Shown here piece after piece: positions 12,740-25,900 of a stretch of 64,000 bases of DNA (position 1 is its first letter; each line of letters opens with the position of its first letter). A model generated the notes under the pieces. That model was not told where the DNA came from. It did no database searches and saw only the letters and a program-made list of their open reading frames with translations. A program made the position numbers and the translations under genes. The stretch is from Taxillus chinensis (taxonomy: Eukaryota > Streptophyta > Magnoliopsida > Santalales > Loranthaceae). The stretch is taken from NCBI GenBank assembly GCA_023512835.1, contig CM042085.1, forward strand, positions 5,866,062 through 5,930,061, in the 5' to 3' direction.

Positions 12740-13376
12740 GGAATGATAAAACATAATCCCCTTAATTATTGTGCATAATCCTTGCTATTTCATGTGACTT
12801 AAATGTATTTTGTATGTAGGGTTGTATTGACCTGCGAGGGATGACATTTCATGTGACTTACATGTAATTTTCTTTCCTTTAATATATTTAACTTCTTTTC
12901 TCATAATGGGTGTCGATACAAATTAATAAATAAATTGAAAAAAAAAATAGGTTAAATTGTTTTTTTTTTTGGATTTTTAAAATTGACAAATAGAATAAAA
13001 TTCGAACCAGCCACATGCATGGATGATGTATGCATGCAACCACGGGTATATGACTTTTATGTCCTTAATTATGTGTAGGGTAAGGTAAAAGCACATGTGG
13101 TGGCTAGGAAAATGTGACCACCGGCCGGCCGGCGAATCCCAATACATGCACACGGACGGATACAGGTAGACCTTACCCGGGCCTATCATTCCCATTGTTT
13201 CGGTCCAAAAAGTCCAGCAAGCAAGATCACTCGGAGAAATAAACCAAAAACTAATGCCCGCCGGCAGGGTGAAGGTGAGTAAATAACACGATAACAACCA
13301 AGTAATAGGGGGGGACTCAGGGCTGGCTGGTGGAGGAAAGATCCTTGGAACCCACAAGCTAGCCATGTCACGGTCG

Positions 13377-13378
<2 letters not shown>

Positions 13379-13415
<37 letters not shown>
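13379..13415. repeat. (GA)n microsatellite
   Basis: About 18 uninterrupted AG units. This would be a candidate polymorphic marker. Confidence 0.95.
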
Positions 13416-13418
<3 letters not shown>

Positions 13419-13630
13419 GGAAATCACGTTTTCATATATGAATGCATCATCGATCTTCCCAAAAATGCACTGTCTGAACCCATCCCCAAGTCAAAATCGA
13501 GAATGACGTAAAATTAAGTTTGTATATATAGCCACCCGCATCCACACGCCAACCCGACCAGGCCCTCTCTCCATCTCTCTCATTCATATATATATATATA
13601 TATACATAATTTATATATATATACCTTCCC

Positions 13631-13716
13631 ACATGGCACCATGTGCATAGTCGACAGATCTCTCTCTCTCTCATATACCTCCACATGGCACCATGTGCAT
13701 AGTCTACAGATCTCTC
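13631..13716. repeat. 52-bp tandem duplication containing a palindrome
   Basis: Two copies begin at about 13,631 and 13,683. Each contains ACATGGCACCATGT, an inverted repeat with a 2-bp spacer, followed by GCATAGTC/GCATAGTCT and CAGATCTCTC. Its function is unknown. Confidence 0.75.
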
Positions 13717-14329
13717 ACCCCCAAGCCCCATATTTCTTTGTTGGGTAAATTACGGAATGGTATCATGGGGTGTTTACTGTTTTCACATTGGGTTTAGTCA
13801 TTTTTGGGTCCAAGTACACATTATTCCACCGGGTATTACGAAGATGATGCGTAAGTGTATTGCATGGAATACGTGCAATATTTCAATGAGCTGTTGATTG
13901 AGTTTTCGACAATCACTTTCGTTTAATTATATCACCTACGATCTAAATTAGTCTCTCGTTTAATTATATGCCATGTTATAGTATTTCATTACATTATAGT
14001 TAAATAAAAATTTAATTTAAACGGTTAAAAATAAATTTAATAGTTTAACCGATGATGAGAATTTCAACTCACGCGATATGAGTTTCCTTATATCTCATAT
14101 CGCTAAGTTCAACCATTTATCATTTGGACCGTTTGCCTACAATATAAAACAACCACACTTACAATAGCAAACACAAGCAATGTGAAAAATATATTCTTTT
14201 GTATTAATCAAATGATGACTTTATAAGTATTGAAACTATTTTATAAAGTCTTGCTCTATCACTTATTAACTCATTACAATACTTAGCTTTCCATTATCTC
14301 GGTCTGAAATTACAACTTATACAAACACT

Positions 14330-14644
14330 CACTACAAGAGAAAAAACTTATACCAACAGAAATTTTTTGTCGGCGTAAATACTTTTTCAATTTGTGTAAA
14401 CTTCATCAGTATAGGATTTATACTGACACCAAATCTATGTATATAGACCCAGTGTCTATTCCAATGAATAATTTGTCTGTTGGTATAGATCCCTTGGTCA
14501 TCTATTCTAATAGTAGGTTCTCCCATCATCATAAATCTCATGAGTATAAGGTCTATACCTACAACAGTCCAATCCATCAGTATAGATCTATGATCTATTT
14601 CATCAATATAAATTTCGTTAGTATAAGTCATTCTATTTGTAATG
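14330..14644. mobile_element. CACTA-type miniature element, 315 bp
   Basis: The left end is CACTACAAGAGAAAAAACTT. The right end read inward is CATTACAAATAGAATGACTT, followed on both sides by matching ATAC-AAC-GAAATTT sequence, giving imperfect inverted repeats of about 40 bp. CACTACAAGA is the canonical plant CACTA (En/Spm) terminus, and the right end has drifted to CATTA. The interior repeats short AGTATA-GAT and GGTATAGAT motifs, as in the subterminal transposase-binding repeats of this superfamily. The flanking 3-mers are ACT and ACC, a nearly matching 3-bp target duplication. There is no coding capacity. Confidence 0.75.
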
Positions 14645-16938
14645 ACCTTACATGACCAACTTAGGAGTAATTCGTAGGCTAGCACAGATAAAATGAACAT
14701 GAGCAAAATTGTCTGGTTTAACTGTTTATTCTCTTGTTTTGTTGTTTTTATTTTAAGTTTATTATAATAAATTTTACATATATATATATAAATTAAATCT
14801 TTATAAATAATTCTTTAAATGTAATGCACACACGTTATATATGCATATATATGATTGACAAAAAATAAAAATGCAAGTGCTTGTGTGTCTAACACATTTG
14901 AGTTATGCAAAAACAAAAGTTAACAAATATCTTTTTTTTGGGTCTATTATAGTTTACCTATTTAAATTGTGCTTGTTTTCCAGTGTGAACATGAGATTTT
15001 AGGTCAAGATATATGATAGGTAATTTTATTATCAAAATTAATTATTTGATACATTTTCCTTTGGATTGCCATTGGTATTAATGACTACTATAGTGAAATA
15101 TTACTCGTTGTAAGATGTCAATAATCTATCATCAACCACGGCCTTACAACCAAACCTAAATTGACAAAGGCAAGTTTGATTGCAATATAACATATGAAAT
15201 TTGATATTGCCAAGATGGGCTAGTGTGAGAGTATTGAGAACAAAACCTAAATGGAGTAAAGACAAGTTTGATTGCAATATAACTTAAGAAATTTAATAAA
15301 GCCAAGATGGCTAGTCTGAGAGCATTGAAAACAAAACCTAAATGGATTGACCATGATAAGTTAAATAGTACATAATATTATTCATATATAGCTAATAATG
15401 TGTTTTATTGACCATACAAATATACTAATATCTATGCACAAATGATATATTATATGCTACATAGTTAAGATGGGAGAGGCATGCATTCTATCCCTATACT
15501 GTGATAAGTTAAGTAGCACACGTACTACCATTAGAGATGACAATAAATTGGATTGAGATTGAATATTGTTTGATCCGAACTTGTATAGTCTCATTCCGAA
15601 TCCAACTCACCTCGATAGTTTAGAAAAGTTAAGACAAATCCGGTCCGAATTTTTTGCTTTAATTTTATTTGAAAATATTATAAAATATCAAAACAAGACG
15701 GGCAAGATCTAAATTGGAGCGAGACAAGACAATATTATCATCAGTAACTATCATTCATGCATAGATAATAAAAACATTAGTAGTATACTAGTAAAAAGTT
15801 TTAATAAATTTATATACATAAAATAATATTAATCACAATTTATATTCAAAATTTATATTTTAACTACAGGCTTTATTAAAATTTTAAACTTTGACATATT
15901 AAATTTTTAATTTTGACAAAATTTATTTAAATTAGACTAATAGGTACTTTAAAGTTTAAAATTTTAACAAAATTTATAATTAAAATATACATTTTAAGTA
16001 TAAATTATAATTAATATTAATCCATGTAAATAAATTTATTAAAAATTTTAATTAGATCACTTTATTACTTCCCAGTTGTCCTACTTTGCTTTGAAACATA
16101 CTCCAAGATTGTTAGAAAATACAATCTTGCTCAAAGAATACCCATCAAGAAGAAATATGCTATATGCAGATAAAATTTTCAGATAAATCACGCATAACAT
16201 CTTTTTAAAATAAAAAATAAAAAACAATCCAATGGTGGAAAGTGTGCTCCCTGCTCAACTTACCTACATATAAAATTTTGCGATCAAAAATAACGTTAAT
16301 ACTTTTGACTTCAAGCTTAAATAAATAATTTCCAAATTCTGAGCCACATCTCAAAATTTACTCGATACATCTCAAAATATATAGGATTATAATACAATAC
16401 AACCTTATGGTCTACTACAATAACGTAAGATCTTTCAATTTGTCCTATAACGTAAATCCAACGGTTTAGATTACAATTTAAATTAATGATACAGTAAAAT
16501 CACAAAGTTATAGTTGAATGCAGACATAACGGTTCAAATTAAAGCTTTTCAATCTTAGTTTAGTAAAATTTTATATATATATATATATATAAAATTTTTC
16601 CCAAGGGCATTTTTGAACTCACCATTCACTCTTACAAAATTCATAACACTAGTTCCCAGTGTTGCACTTTCTAAAAATTTATAGCTAACCAATTTCGCAA
16701 GAGCAACACGCCAAACATGGGAGCAGAAAAGGGGTCACATAAAGATAGATCTCAACAGAGAAATAAACTCGAAAAACAAAATTTGTAATTTATAATGAGG
16801 TTACACTATTCTAGGAACCAAAAATCCTAGCAATGCTTGAAGCTTGTTTGGTAGACATGTAAAGACATCTGCTCAGTATCAACAGCAATGTGCAATTAAA
16901 AGCTACTTGAATTTTAAATTATTTAAAAAAAAATAAAA
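14645..16938. other. Intergenic DNA downstream of SMU1
   Basis: AT-rich DNA with a 90-bp tandem repeat (listed separately) and a TAGAGATGACAAT motif near 15,533 that resembles the end of another hAT-type MITE. It also has a (TA)n run near 16,573-16,590 and, closest to the stop codon, the presumed 3' UTR of SMU1 on the - strand. I could not place the polyadenylation site. Confidence 0.5.
15153..15333. repeat. 90-bp imperfect tandem repeat
   Basis: Two copies, 15,153-15,242 and 15,243-15,333, each start AAACCTAAATTG/GG. They share CAAGTTTGATTGCAATATAA and GCCAAGATGG-CTAGT-TGAGAG. A partial third copy starts at 15,334. Confidence 0.85.
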
Positions 16939-19900
16939 TCAAGGCTTCCACAATTTCATTGTGCGGTCTGAACCGAATGTGGCAACGAGATTGAGGTGCG
17001 GATGGTGAGTAATCCCAATTACATCCCCCGTTTCATGCACCTACATAGTCGAAATAACACCAAGATATTATAAGCTAGTGTAAGGGCACTAATTTGCAGT
17101 GCAGGAAAGACAGGCCAAATTTTAAGGCATCAATTTGCAGTGCAGTTTCTTCATTAAGGGCCTGTTCGATCCCCCAGTTCTAGGACAGAACACATTGGCC
17201 TCAAGTCATAATGTTACGCATCGGATAAATTGTGATGTGGATGAACAATTAATTAGTAAAGCAATATGGATTCCTATGTTTGATCCAACAACCGCATCGT
17301 TCATGCACAACAAAGACATCTTAAAATTCCTAATACATAACCTCAAAATACCATATTTTTAAATTTTCTAAATATCCAAAAAAACACAGAATTTATTCAA
17401 ATAAGTTTCAACGAAACTCTACTACTAGGAGGGTGAGGACAAGCCTAGAAAATGGATCAAGGCATCAAAGCTGAAAGTGCCTTACCTGCATAAGATGCTC
17501 TAGTTTGCCAGATTGGTAACTGAAACAGTACAAATTCCTGCATAAAGACATATATATCAATATTCTGCAAGTTATTGCATGAATATAATTGAATGCTTGC
17601 TTCAGCCAAATGATGAAAGAACACCAGAAAATATCAACGTAACGAAATCAGATGTTAACAACTGTTTCAGTAAATTTAACTGAAACAGAAGGTGATAAGA
17701 AAAGGCAGTTGAATCCAAAATCAAACATAATGGACAACCTAATAAAAAATTGAACTACAAAACAAAACAGTGGATGATAGCATTTGCATACCCTTACAAA
17801 GCAGCAGAACGAACAAGAAGATGAAGGGGTGCAAAGAAACAAATTGAACTAAAGCACTCCAGATGATGTATGAGTCCACTTGCATCAGAGAGGGTAAAAA
17901 AAGGAACAAAAAAGACAGAACTAAAGTTATGTCCAACTATGGCATGGTGATGGAAGAAAATGTTTATATCCTAGCTTCAACTGTAGGCTTTAATTTATAG
18001 AATCAGTCAATGGCGTGCATACATGGAAAGATATTAGAAAAAGAATTGGACTTACTCAGAATATGGGAATAAAATAAAACCAAAAAAAAAAAAAACGCAG
18101 CATTTTCTTTTGTATCAACGATCATAACAACATTTCTTTTCATGTCAAGAACAAACTTTTCTATGATTAAGACAAGTTTGTGGTTCAATGTCCAATCTCT
18201 TCATTTCAGTGTGTTTTATGTCCTTAATTGACTTAATCAAAGAATGAACTGAATCATCTCTGACACCTTTTTTTTGGTTTGGTCCATAATCTTTTATTCT
18301 CCTGGAGTTATTCTCAGAAATATAGAATTTGAAAAACGCTTTCCCAATTTGTTTCACATGCTAACCCATCTTTCACTATGTTTGCTTTATTTAGTGTCTG
18401 TCTAGTATTGTTCATGAAGCTTTCGTACACCTAGGATTAACACGTGCTATAGAAGAAGAGATAGACGGCCTTACATAATAATGGTACTTAGAAACTTGGG
18501 CCTTTACCTCCTAATAAATAGCTTGTAAGGTGTACTCGTGTCTTTGTAGTGAAGCACCAGCCCAATGGAATTATAATGAAACTCTCTCTCAAGGACAAAA
18601 TTCATTTTGAAATGAAAAACGTTTTCCTCTATCATCATGAAGTCTACAAGGAGAAAGAACCTAGGATTGTCATTCAAGTGGATACAATGTTCCAATTGAT
18701 TAAGGCTTTTTATGGTCTTAAACAATCTCATCAAGCATAATTTTAAGATATAGTAATGTTGTAATCATTTTTAGTATGCATCGGTGCAATTTAAATCACT
18801 CAATGACTCATGATGTAATCATATGTCAATTGTTCGAGGTCATGGTCGCCAGTCACTATGAAAATACCCAACCCAAATTTTATTGATGTAACCATATGCC
18901 AATTGGGATGAATGTCCTCTTGGTCACCAGCCTACTTCAGGATATTGTATTTTTGTCAGAATTAATCTTGAATTCTGAAACAACCCATTGTTTCTCACTC
19001 AAATACTAAAGCAAAATATTGTGTCATGGAAAGTATAAGAGAGCTATAGCAGATATAAGTTTTTAGCTAAGATTGGACTACCAAAGAGGTCATCCACATT
19101 GTATAGTACCAACCAGCTTAAGGAGTGCATTGTTAGGAATCACGAACACATAGAATATCAAGGTAGACTATTACCTTGTTTGCCAGAAAAGTGAATAATG
19201 GAGATGTTGGATTGCTTCATGCATGATCCATTGAGTAGCTAGCAGAACTTTACACAAAGACAGTTTGGAATAGTAATGTTTTATATTTGTAATAGGTTTA
19301 GACTTAACAGGTATGATCCAATTTGAGGGGATTAATATTTCATTATTATTATATTCATTTATTGTTCAAGATAGGTCTCTCATCTCTGGCACATACCCAT
19401 GTAAATCCTAAGACTCAAGCCAATATTTAGTCTGGCCATAATAAACACACATTTTTCGTACAAATTTCAGTAAGGACAGTTTTTAAATCAAATATTACAA
19501 CTGGTGTAAGTTGGTAGTTGAGTGACACAAGACAAAAAAACTGGGTAGATCATACTCAACCCATGCCGTCAGTGCACGTCGGTGCAAATCACATGAAGAT
19601 ACATCCTTTCTAATTTTTTAGCAAGATTCATGAAATCCTATCCTAGCTCTAGTCAAGTTGACTAGGCTGGGAAAATCTTCTTTCCAATAATATCACATCA
19701 GTAGGGACCAATCTAGAATGATGAAAATGAGATTTTAAACCATTGTTCAATACAAGTATAAATTGAAATTTTTTTTCTATTAATTAGCTATCATATATTT
19801 ATAATTATGTGGGTCAATATGTAGTTTCCTAAATAAGATTATCTAATCTAAGTTTCTTAATTGTATATATATATGTCCATGTACTTTCTGATTATCTAAT

Positions 19901-22900
19901 TAGAAAGTATTATTTGTTCTATCAAAGCAAGATATATTTTTATCGTAACCTAGCCTCTGCCTCCTTGTAAGAGCCTTTCTATCGGTTCTTTTCTTGTGTG
20001 AGCGAGCAATTTTTTTTCAAGTATTTGCCTTCCATTGTCATCACACAACTTTTTGCAATCGCCATCGACCAGTGCATTTGACGAGCTATTGACAGAGGTC
20101 ATCGTGTGCGAATTCTAAATCAAGCAAGTATCCGCTTTCCGCTGCCTTCTCGACTGTTATTTTCCATCGTCGCTGCCATCGTTATCGGCTTATGTTGCTG
20201 ATTGATGAGCTATCGGCAGAGAAAGAAATCTCGCAGCGAGCGAGCACAAGTCTCACTGCTATTGCCACCGCCATTGCCTGTCGCCACTGCCTCCGGACAC
20301 TACTGTTGCAGCAACATCACCAAAACACTGTTATGTAAGGTGGTTCCTGTTTGGCGTCCGTTTCTTTGGTGTTAAGTGTGACAACAAAGTTACAGAGTCT
20401 CTTTTGTTTGGTTCTAAAATGTCAGTATCTGTTACTGTTCACAATTTTATTTAATCATATTTATGAACCGCAAGTGTATGGTATCACATATAAGTAATAG
20501 AACTATTTTATGAAATTATAAATGTCAAACCCTCAGAGAGTAGGAATTGATTACTGAAAAAGCGAATTAAAATTTAGAAATTGATGTCGGTATAATCACA
20601 CATCAACAAAGTTTGCGGCAAATAAACATAGAATGAAATTTATTTTTTAACAAATCCAAATGATTGATTTCATAGGAATCAATTCACACACATACATTTG
20701 TTCTCATTTAAACATAAGATAAACTTTAAAGGTGATGATCAAGCGTCCGATAATACACAATACCCTAAACCATAGGGATATCATGAATATTTTTAGGATA
20801 ATGGTTCGGTAAACCATACGCGAATCTAATTAACCAAAAACTCATAAAGGATTGTAAAACCTTATTGAAATCACACCTCTCACAGTAAAGTAATCCTTAC
20901 TTCCGCTTAAGAGACAATATTCAACTCTAGAACTAAAACTACAGCTCCCTATCTAGTTACACCGCAATTCAATTAATCATACAAGGATAATATGTATTGG
21001 TTTGCCCTCAATTCCCCAAAAATCAAATAAACATTAAGCATAAGAAAATTAAATACTCATCTTGAAATTGTTAAAAAAAAAAAAAAACTCAAAATAACGT
21101 GAATCATGCAATTACATCAATCATCCTAGAAGAGAGGAATTAGTTCATGGCAGAATCCATCCTCTCTTAATTCTTAAAACCCCCTCCTTTTCTCATGTTC
21201 CAGCACCATTACTCAAAAACTTGTTCTTCAATATTTTTTTCACCAACAAAATACACGTTGGATGTATGCTAAAACACGGCTCAAGTGACCACATGCAATA
21301 ATTAGGCTGGCATTATTATACCAACAACAATTATACAGCTTGTTTCTTCAATTCGTGTACCTACAGGCTCCAATTCATGCACACGACGAGCCATGTGCCC
21401 GAGACTTGTAGGCCCTTTATTGCTCCCGTTGGTACAGCCCGTATCCACATCAATTGTTGAAGACTGTAATATTATTTCCATGCTTGGCACATAACGGTTC
21501 AAACTAAAATCCCAAACTAAATGTAATATTACTCATTTTGAAATAGTATTTGAACTTCGCTAAACTTTAAGGCCTTCCATATAACACTCAAAAACACTGC
21601 AAAATACTATGTGAAAAAAACTAGTGAATGACTGTTAGAGCATTTTTTTTATAAGTAAGAAATTTTATTAATATAGAAAGAATGCACATAAGAAATAAGT
21701 GCATTATGATGCTAAACAAATACAATAGACTCAAAAAGAGCACTCATGAACAACATTATGATGCTGATTGGGCAGGCTATCCAATCAATAGACAGTCCAT
21801 TACTGGTTGTTACATGTTTCTTGATGGAAATCTTGTGGCATGGAAGAGTAAGAAACAACATGTTATGTCGCGATCTAGTGCTGAGGGCGAATACCGAGCA
21901 ATGGCACATGAAGCAAGTAAACTAACATGGTTGACAATGTTATTATCCAAAATTAGCTTACTTTCTTCACGTCCCTCAGTGTTACATTGTAATAGTCAAT
22001 CAGCTATATACATTGCATCCAATCAAGTGTTCCATGAAAGGACGAAACATATTGAAGTTGATTGTCATTTTGTACGTGAGAAAGTACGGTATAATACAAT
22101 TGAGCTCACGCACGTCCAAACCGAATATCAACTCGTTGATATCTTTATGAAGCCTTTAAGGGGCAATCGTGTACATCAATTTTATAACAAGTTGGGGCTA
22201 TCTAACATATATGCTCCAACTTGAGGGGGAGTGTGAAACGTACATATTTATATGTTACCATATTTGAAGACCGTGGTATTATATGTATGGATCGTGTGAG
22301 TTATATATTATTTAATGAAAATATTTTACCTTCGTATTAACACTCTCAAATTACTTTTCTTGGGTCTTTTCCTATCATACTGTTGAACTTACTGATGAGA
22401 TTCTAATGCCAATTATTGAGGCCGAAGATGTCTCACTTTCACCTACTCTTTCTTTGTCATCAGTTTACTTGCTCTGAATTTTTCTAATAATTTTCTTTCT
22501 ATTAGCTAAGTTAACAATCGTCTTTATTAATTTCCAATTAATTAGCTATCATATATTTGTAATGATGTGGATGTATACGTAGTTTCCTAAATTGAATTAT
22601 TTCCTAATCTAGGCCTCCTAATTGTGTATATATATATGTATGTAATCTACCAACAAGAACAAGAAAGAAGTATTTTCTCCATTATTTTCTACTATATAAA
22701 ATAAAATAAAACAATTAAATCACTATTCAACAAACTAAAAGATGTATGATTTTGAAATGATAGTCCTATGAGTCATCATACCATGTCATATACCCTTTTT
22801 AAATGTAAAACTTTACATCTCATATTATAACTTTAGAAAGGATGATAATTTGAAGTCTGAAGATTTACTCTGCCTGCAGAGACCATGTTTGAAATGATTA

Positions 22901-25900
22901 ACCTATCCTAACATCCACATGTGAAAGAAACTTGGCACTATGTTGCATTTACAGGTCAAATCTGAGCTAATCTACCAATAGTTTGCAAGAATCCAAAAAG
23001 GTAGCATAACAGGAATATGGCATTCTTTGCTCATCTATCTTCAAACCAATGGCAAAAAATAAAGCTGCACAAAAAAAAATGAAATGAAATGCATGTTTGG
23101 AATAGAAATTAAAGGAAACAAAATGCCAAAGGTAATTAAGGGACAGTTACACAATCAAAGAAAGTACTTGATGCGTGAGATTTTCTAGCTGAATCAGTTA
23201 ATAAATACCTGTCTTGTCCAAGACAATAAATCCACTCTCCCTTGGGGGAAACATAAGCTGCAACAAAATCTCCGCCTTCCCTCTTACCAGATGAGAAACT
23301 CTTCACAACCTTGAACACAAAATTTGTGAACCATCAAAAACATATTGTTGCTCACCGAAAGCAAAGTCTGAATGAATGCAAATTAAAAAGTTGAAAAAAC
23401 ACTCCAGGTTCTGGAATGATACATATGTCTCAAAGTTCAAAATCATAGCCCTGCGCTAAAAGCAAGGCATAGTATGCTCATATACACCTCTATAGACACC
23501 CAGACAAAAGCCAACTATCGAGAATGTCCACAAATAAATGTCTATAGACTATTCTATTTTTCAAAAGGACTACTTCTTCATTGGATAAGACTATCCATGC
23601 TGAGCTAAATCTTCATGATGATGGTCTTTTAATTAGACGTCTATGTTTTTGAATGTTGATGGATTTAACGAACATCTAAATTTATTTAATCAAAACTGTC
23701 ATTTTGGGTGTCTATCGAGATGATCAACACCTACCTATTATCCATTTACGTGTATATATACACAAATGTATCTATTTAGTGTTTTTGGAAAAAAAAAAAA
23801 AAAAAAGGAAAATGGTGGCAAGGGAATTTCATTTTTTAAAAAATAATTCATAAAGTGAGACGCAAAGATGAATAGCCACAATTATTCAACATGACATGAA
23901 CTCATATTTGAGGTTACAGAATCTCAAAATGGAATTACAACTTGGCATGAAGTTACAGCCGTGTCCGTTGGACATTTTATGTGAAATAAAAATAAAAAAT
24001 AACCTGTCCTTGAAGTGTCATGAGGTATATTGATGACGTCTTGTTACAAACAATAATATGATCCGTATTTTTTGGGAAAAGGTGAACAGAATTAACAGAT
24101 GCATCACCGCCCTACAAATACACAATAAAAGTTATTCATAACAAATAAAAATGCAAAGAAAACGACATATAAAGTGCTTTCACATCCATGCTGTTTGAAA
24201 ATTCAATAGAAAACAGTACCCTTAGGGGAGGTGGAGGCTTGAAAGTCTGCAAACAGTCTGTAGTTTTCGCATCCCAGACCTGTAAATAAAGTATCATGGC
24301 ATATTATAGACACAGTGTACATGAATATTATAAGCTGAATCCACGTGGGAAAACAATGAATTAAGTGGAAGAACATCTGTCTAATTTCTATGTTTATTAG
24401 GTACATTGAAGGAAACAAAAGGGCCTCCGAAGAATATCTGAGTAAACTTTTTTTCCCACAAGTCACTAAGGAAGCTTACCTTAACAGTGCAGTCACTTGA
24501 GGCAGTAATTACACGAATTCCATCATTTGTATATATCGCATCATTCACAAAGGATGAATGGCCACGGAACTCCTTTAACAATTTCCCAGACTTCAGGCCA
24601 TGTATTCTAAATTGAGAAAAAATACATTAAAATCATAATTTGTCAACAAAGGGGCATGCTGTTTCATTCTTTTAGTAATAATATCCACAAAATCATCAAC
24701 CAACTCAAAGAAATAAAATGGTCACTATCAAACGAAAAGGTTATAGTATGATGCCTGAATCACACATTTAGATGCATGTCAATGTGCTACTTTTTTATAG
24801 TAAAAAAAGATAATTAGTAAGAAAGCCACCAAAAAAGGTGAAATCACGTAACAAAAGCTGACAGACAGGAACAATGTCAAAGTCAACTTTGTTACAAGGA
24901 ACGTAACAACAAACTACTAAATCAAACAATAAATCCCACAATTCTCCCTTCAGGCTTTGAGGGCATCTCTCCACATTCTCAAACACACAACGATTGTGGT
25001 CAACCCATATAGTCCACATTCCCCTAAGTCCACCCCAAACCACAAGCTCCAGTTTCACTTGGCTGCTAGGCAGCCACGGGAGATCAAAAACAGCAAAAAA
25101 CAATACCTCAAATCTGAGTCACTCATAGACAATGGAGGAGATGATCGATGTGTTCCCCATCACACTAAAACAAAGGGCAACCGCTCAACAAGGAAAGGCC
25201 ACAACATTGGAGATAGTTCGTAGTAAGAACCTTACCACAGGCAGCTTCACAAACAAGAAACATAATTTAGCGGGAGCATTTTCCTTCCAAATATACCTTC
25301 TCCAATATCCCCCAACTGTGCTAACATTGACCCAATTTTTTTGGGCAACAAAAGCACTTTTAAACTAGAAATGTACCTGCTTAGTAACCATGTTGGATTG
25401 ATAAATGGTTGCGAAAATTGTCAGGAACTCAATTTCCCAATCTTGAGCATTCCAAACAAACGTAAAAATTCAGTCCTCCCCAACCTTGAAATAAGTGATG
25501 GACCTTTGGAGCATCAGTCATCCCAAAAGGAAATGGAGTTGCCTATTCGGGGCCTCCAAGTAACCCAGGGCAGAAAATCTGCCCACCCATGCCCTACACC
25601 TTTCCATAAGCCAACCCCATGAGGAGCCTGCCGCTGTCCCAAAATCCAACCAAAATGTGGTGCTCAAAAAATTGCAGCAACCACTTGCCTCTAAATCCAA
25701 AGGCTGCCCTCAACAATCATAAATCTCCACTGCCACTTGGAGGGTAAAGCCTTATTAGAAGCTCAAATAGGCGTCAAACTCAAACCACCAACAAACAGAG
25801 GCATCTGAATACAGTCCTACCGAACTAGGGGTATTTGGAAACAGCCTCAGCTCCACCCCACAGAAATCTTCATTGCATTCCTTCTAACTTTTTGGCCACC

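Larger units (their letters stand above)
12740..14326. other. Intergenic DNA with simple repeats
   Basis: No gene is recognised. A locally GC-richer part at 13,000-13,370 has open frames on the - strand without family motifs. Simple repeats at 13,379-13,415 and the tandem repeat at 13,631-13,716 are listed separately. Confidence 0.55.
17538..23208 (-). other. SMU1 intron 14 (5.7 kb) containing copia relics
   Basis: This intron lies between the exon ending GGACAAGACAG and the 52-bp exon 15. It holds two sets of antisense Ty1-copia remnants (18.4-19.3 kb and 19.8-22.7 kb), listed separately. The remaining sequence (17.5-18.4 and 22.7-23.2 kb) shows nothing recognisable. Confidence 0.85.
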
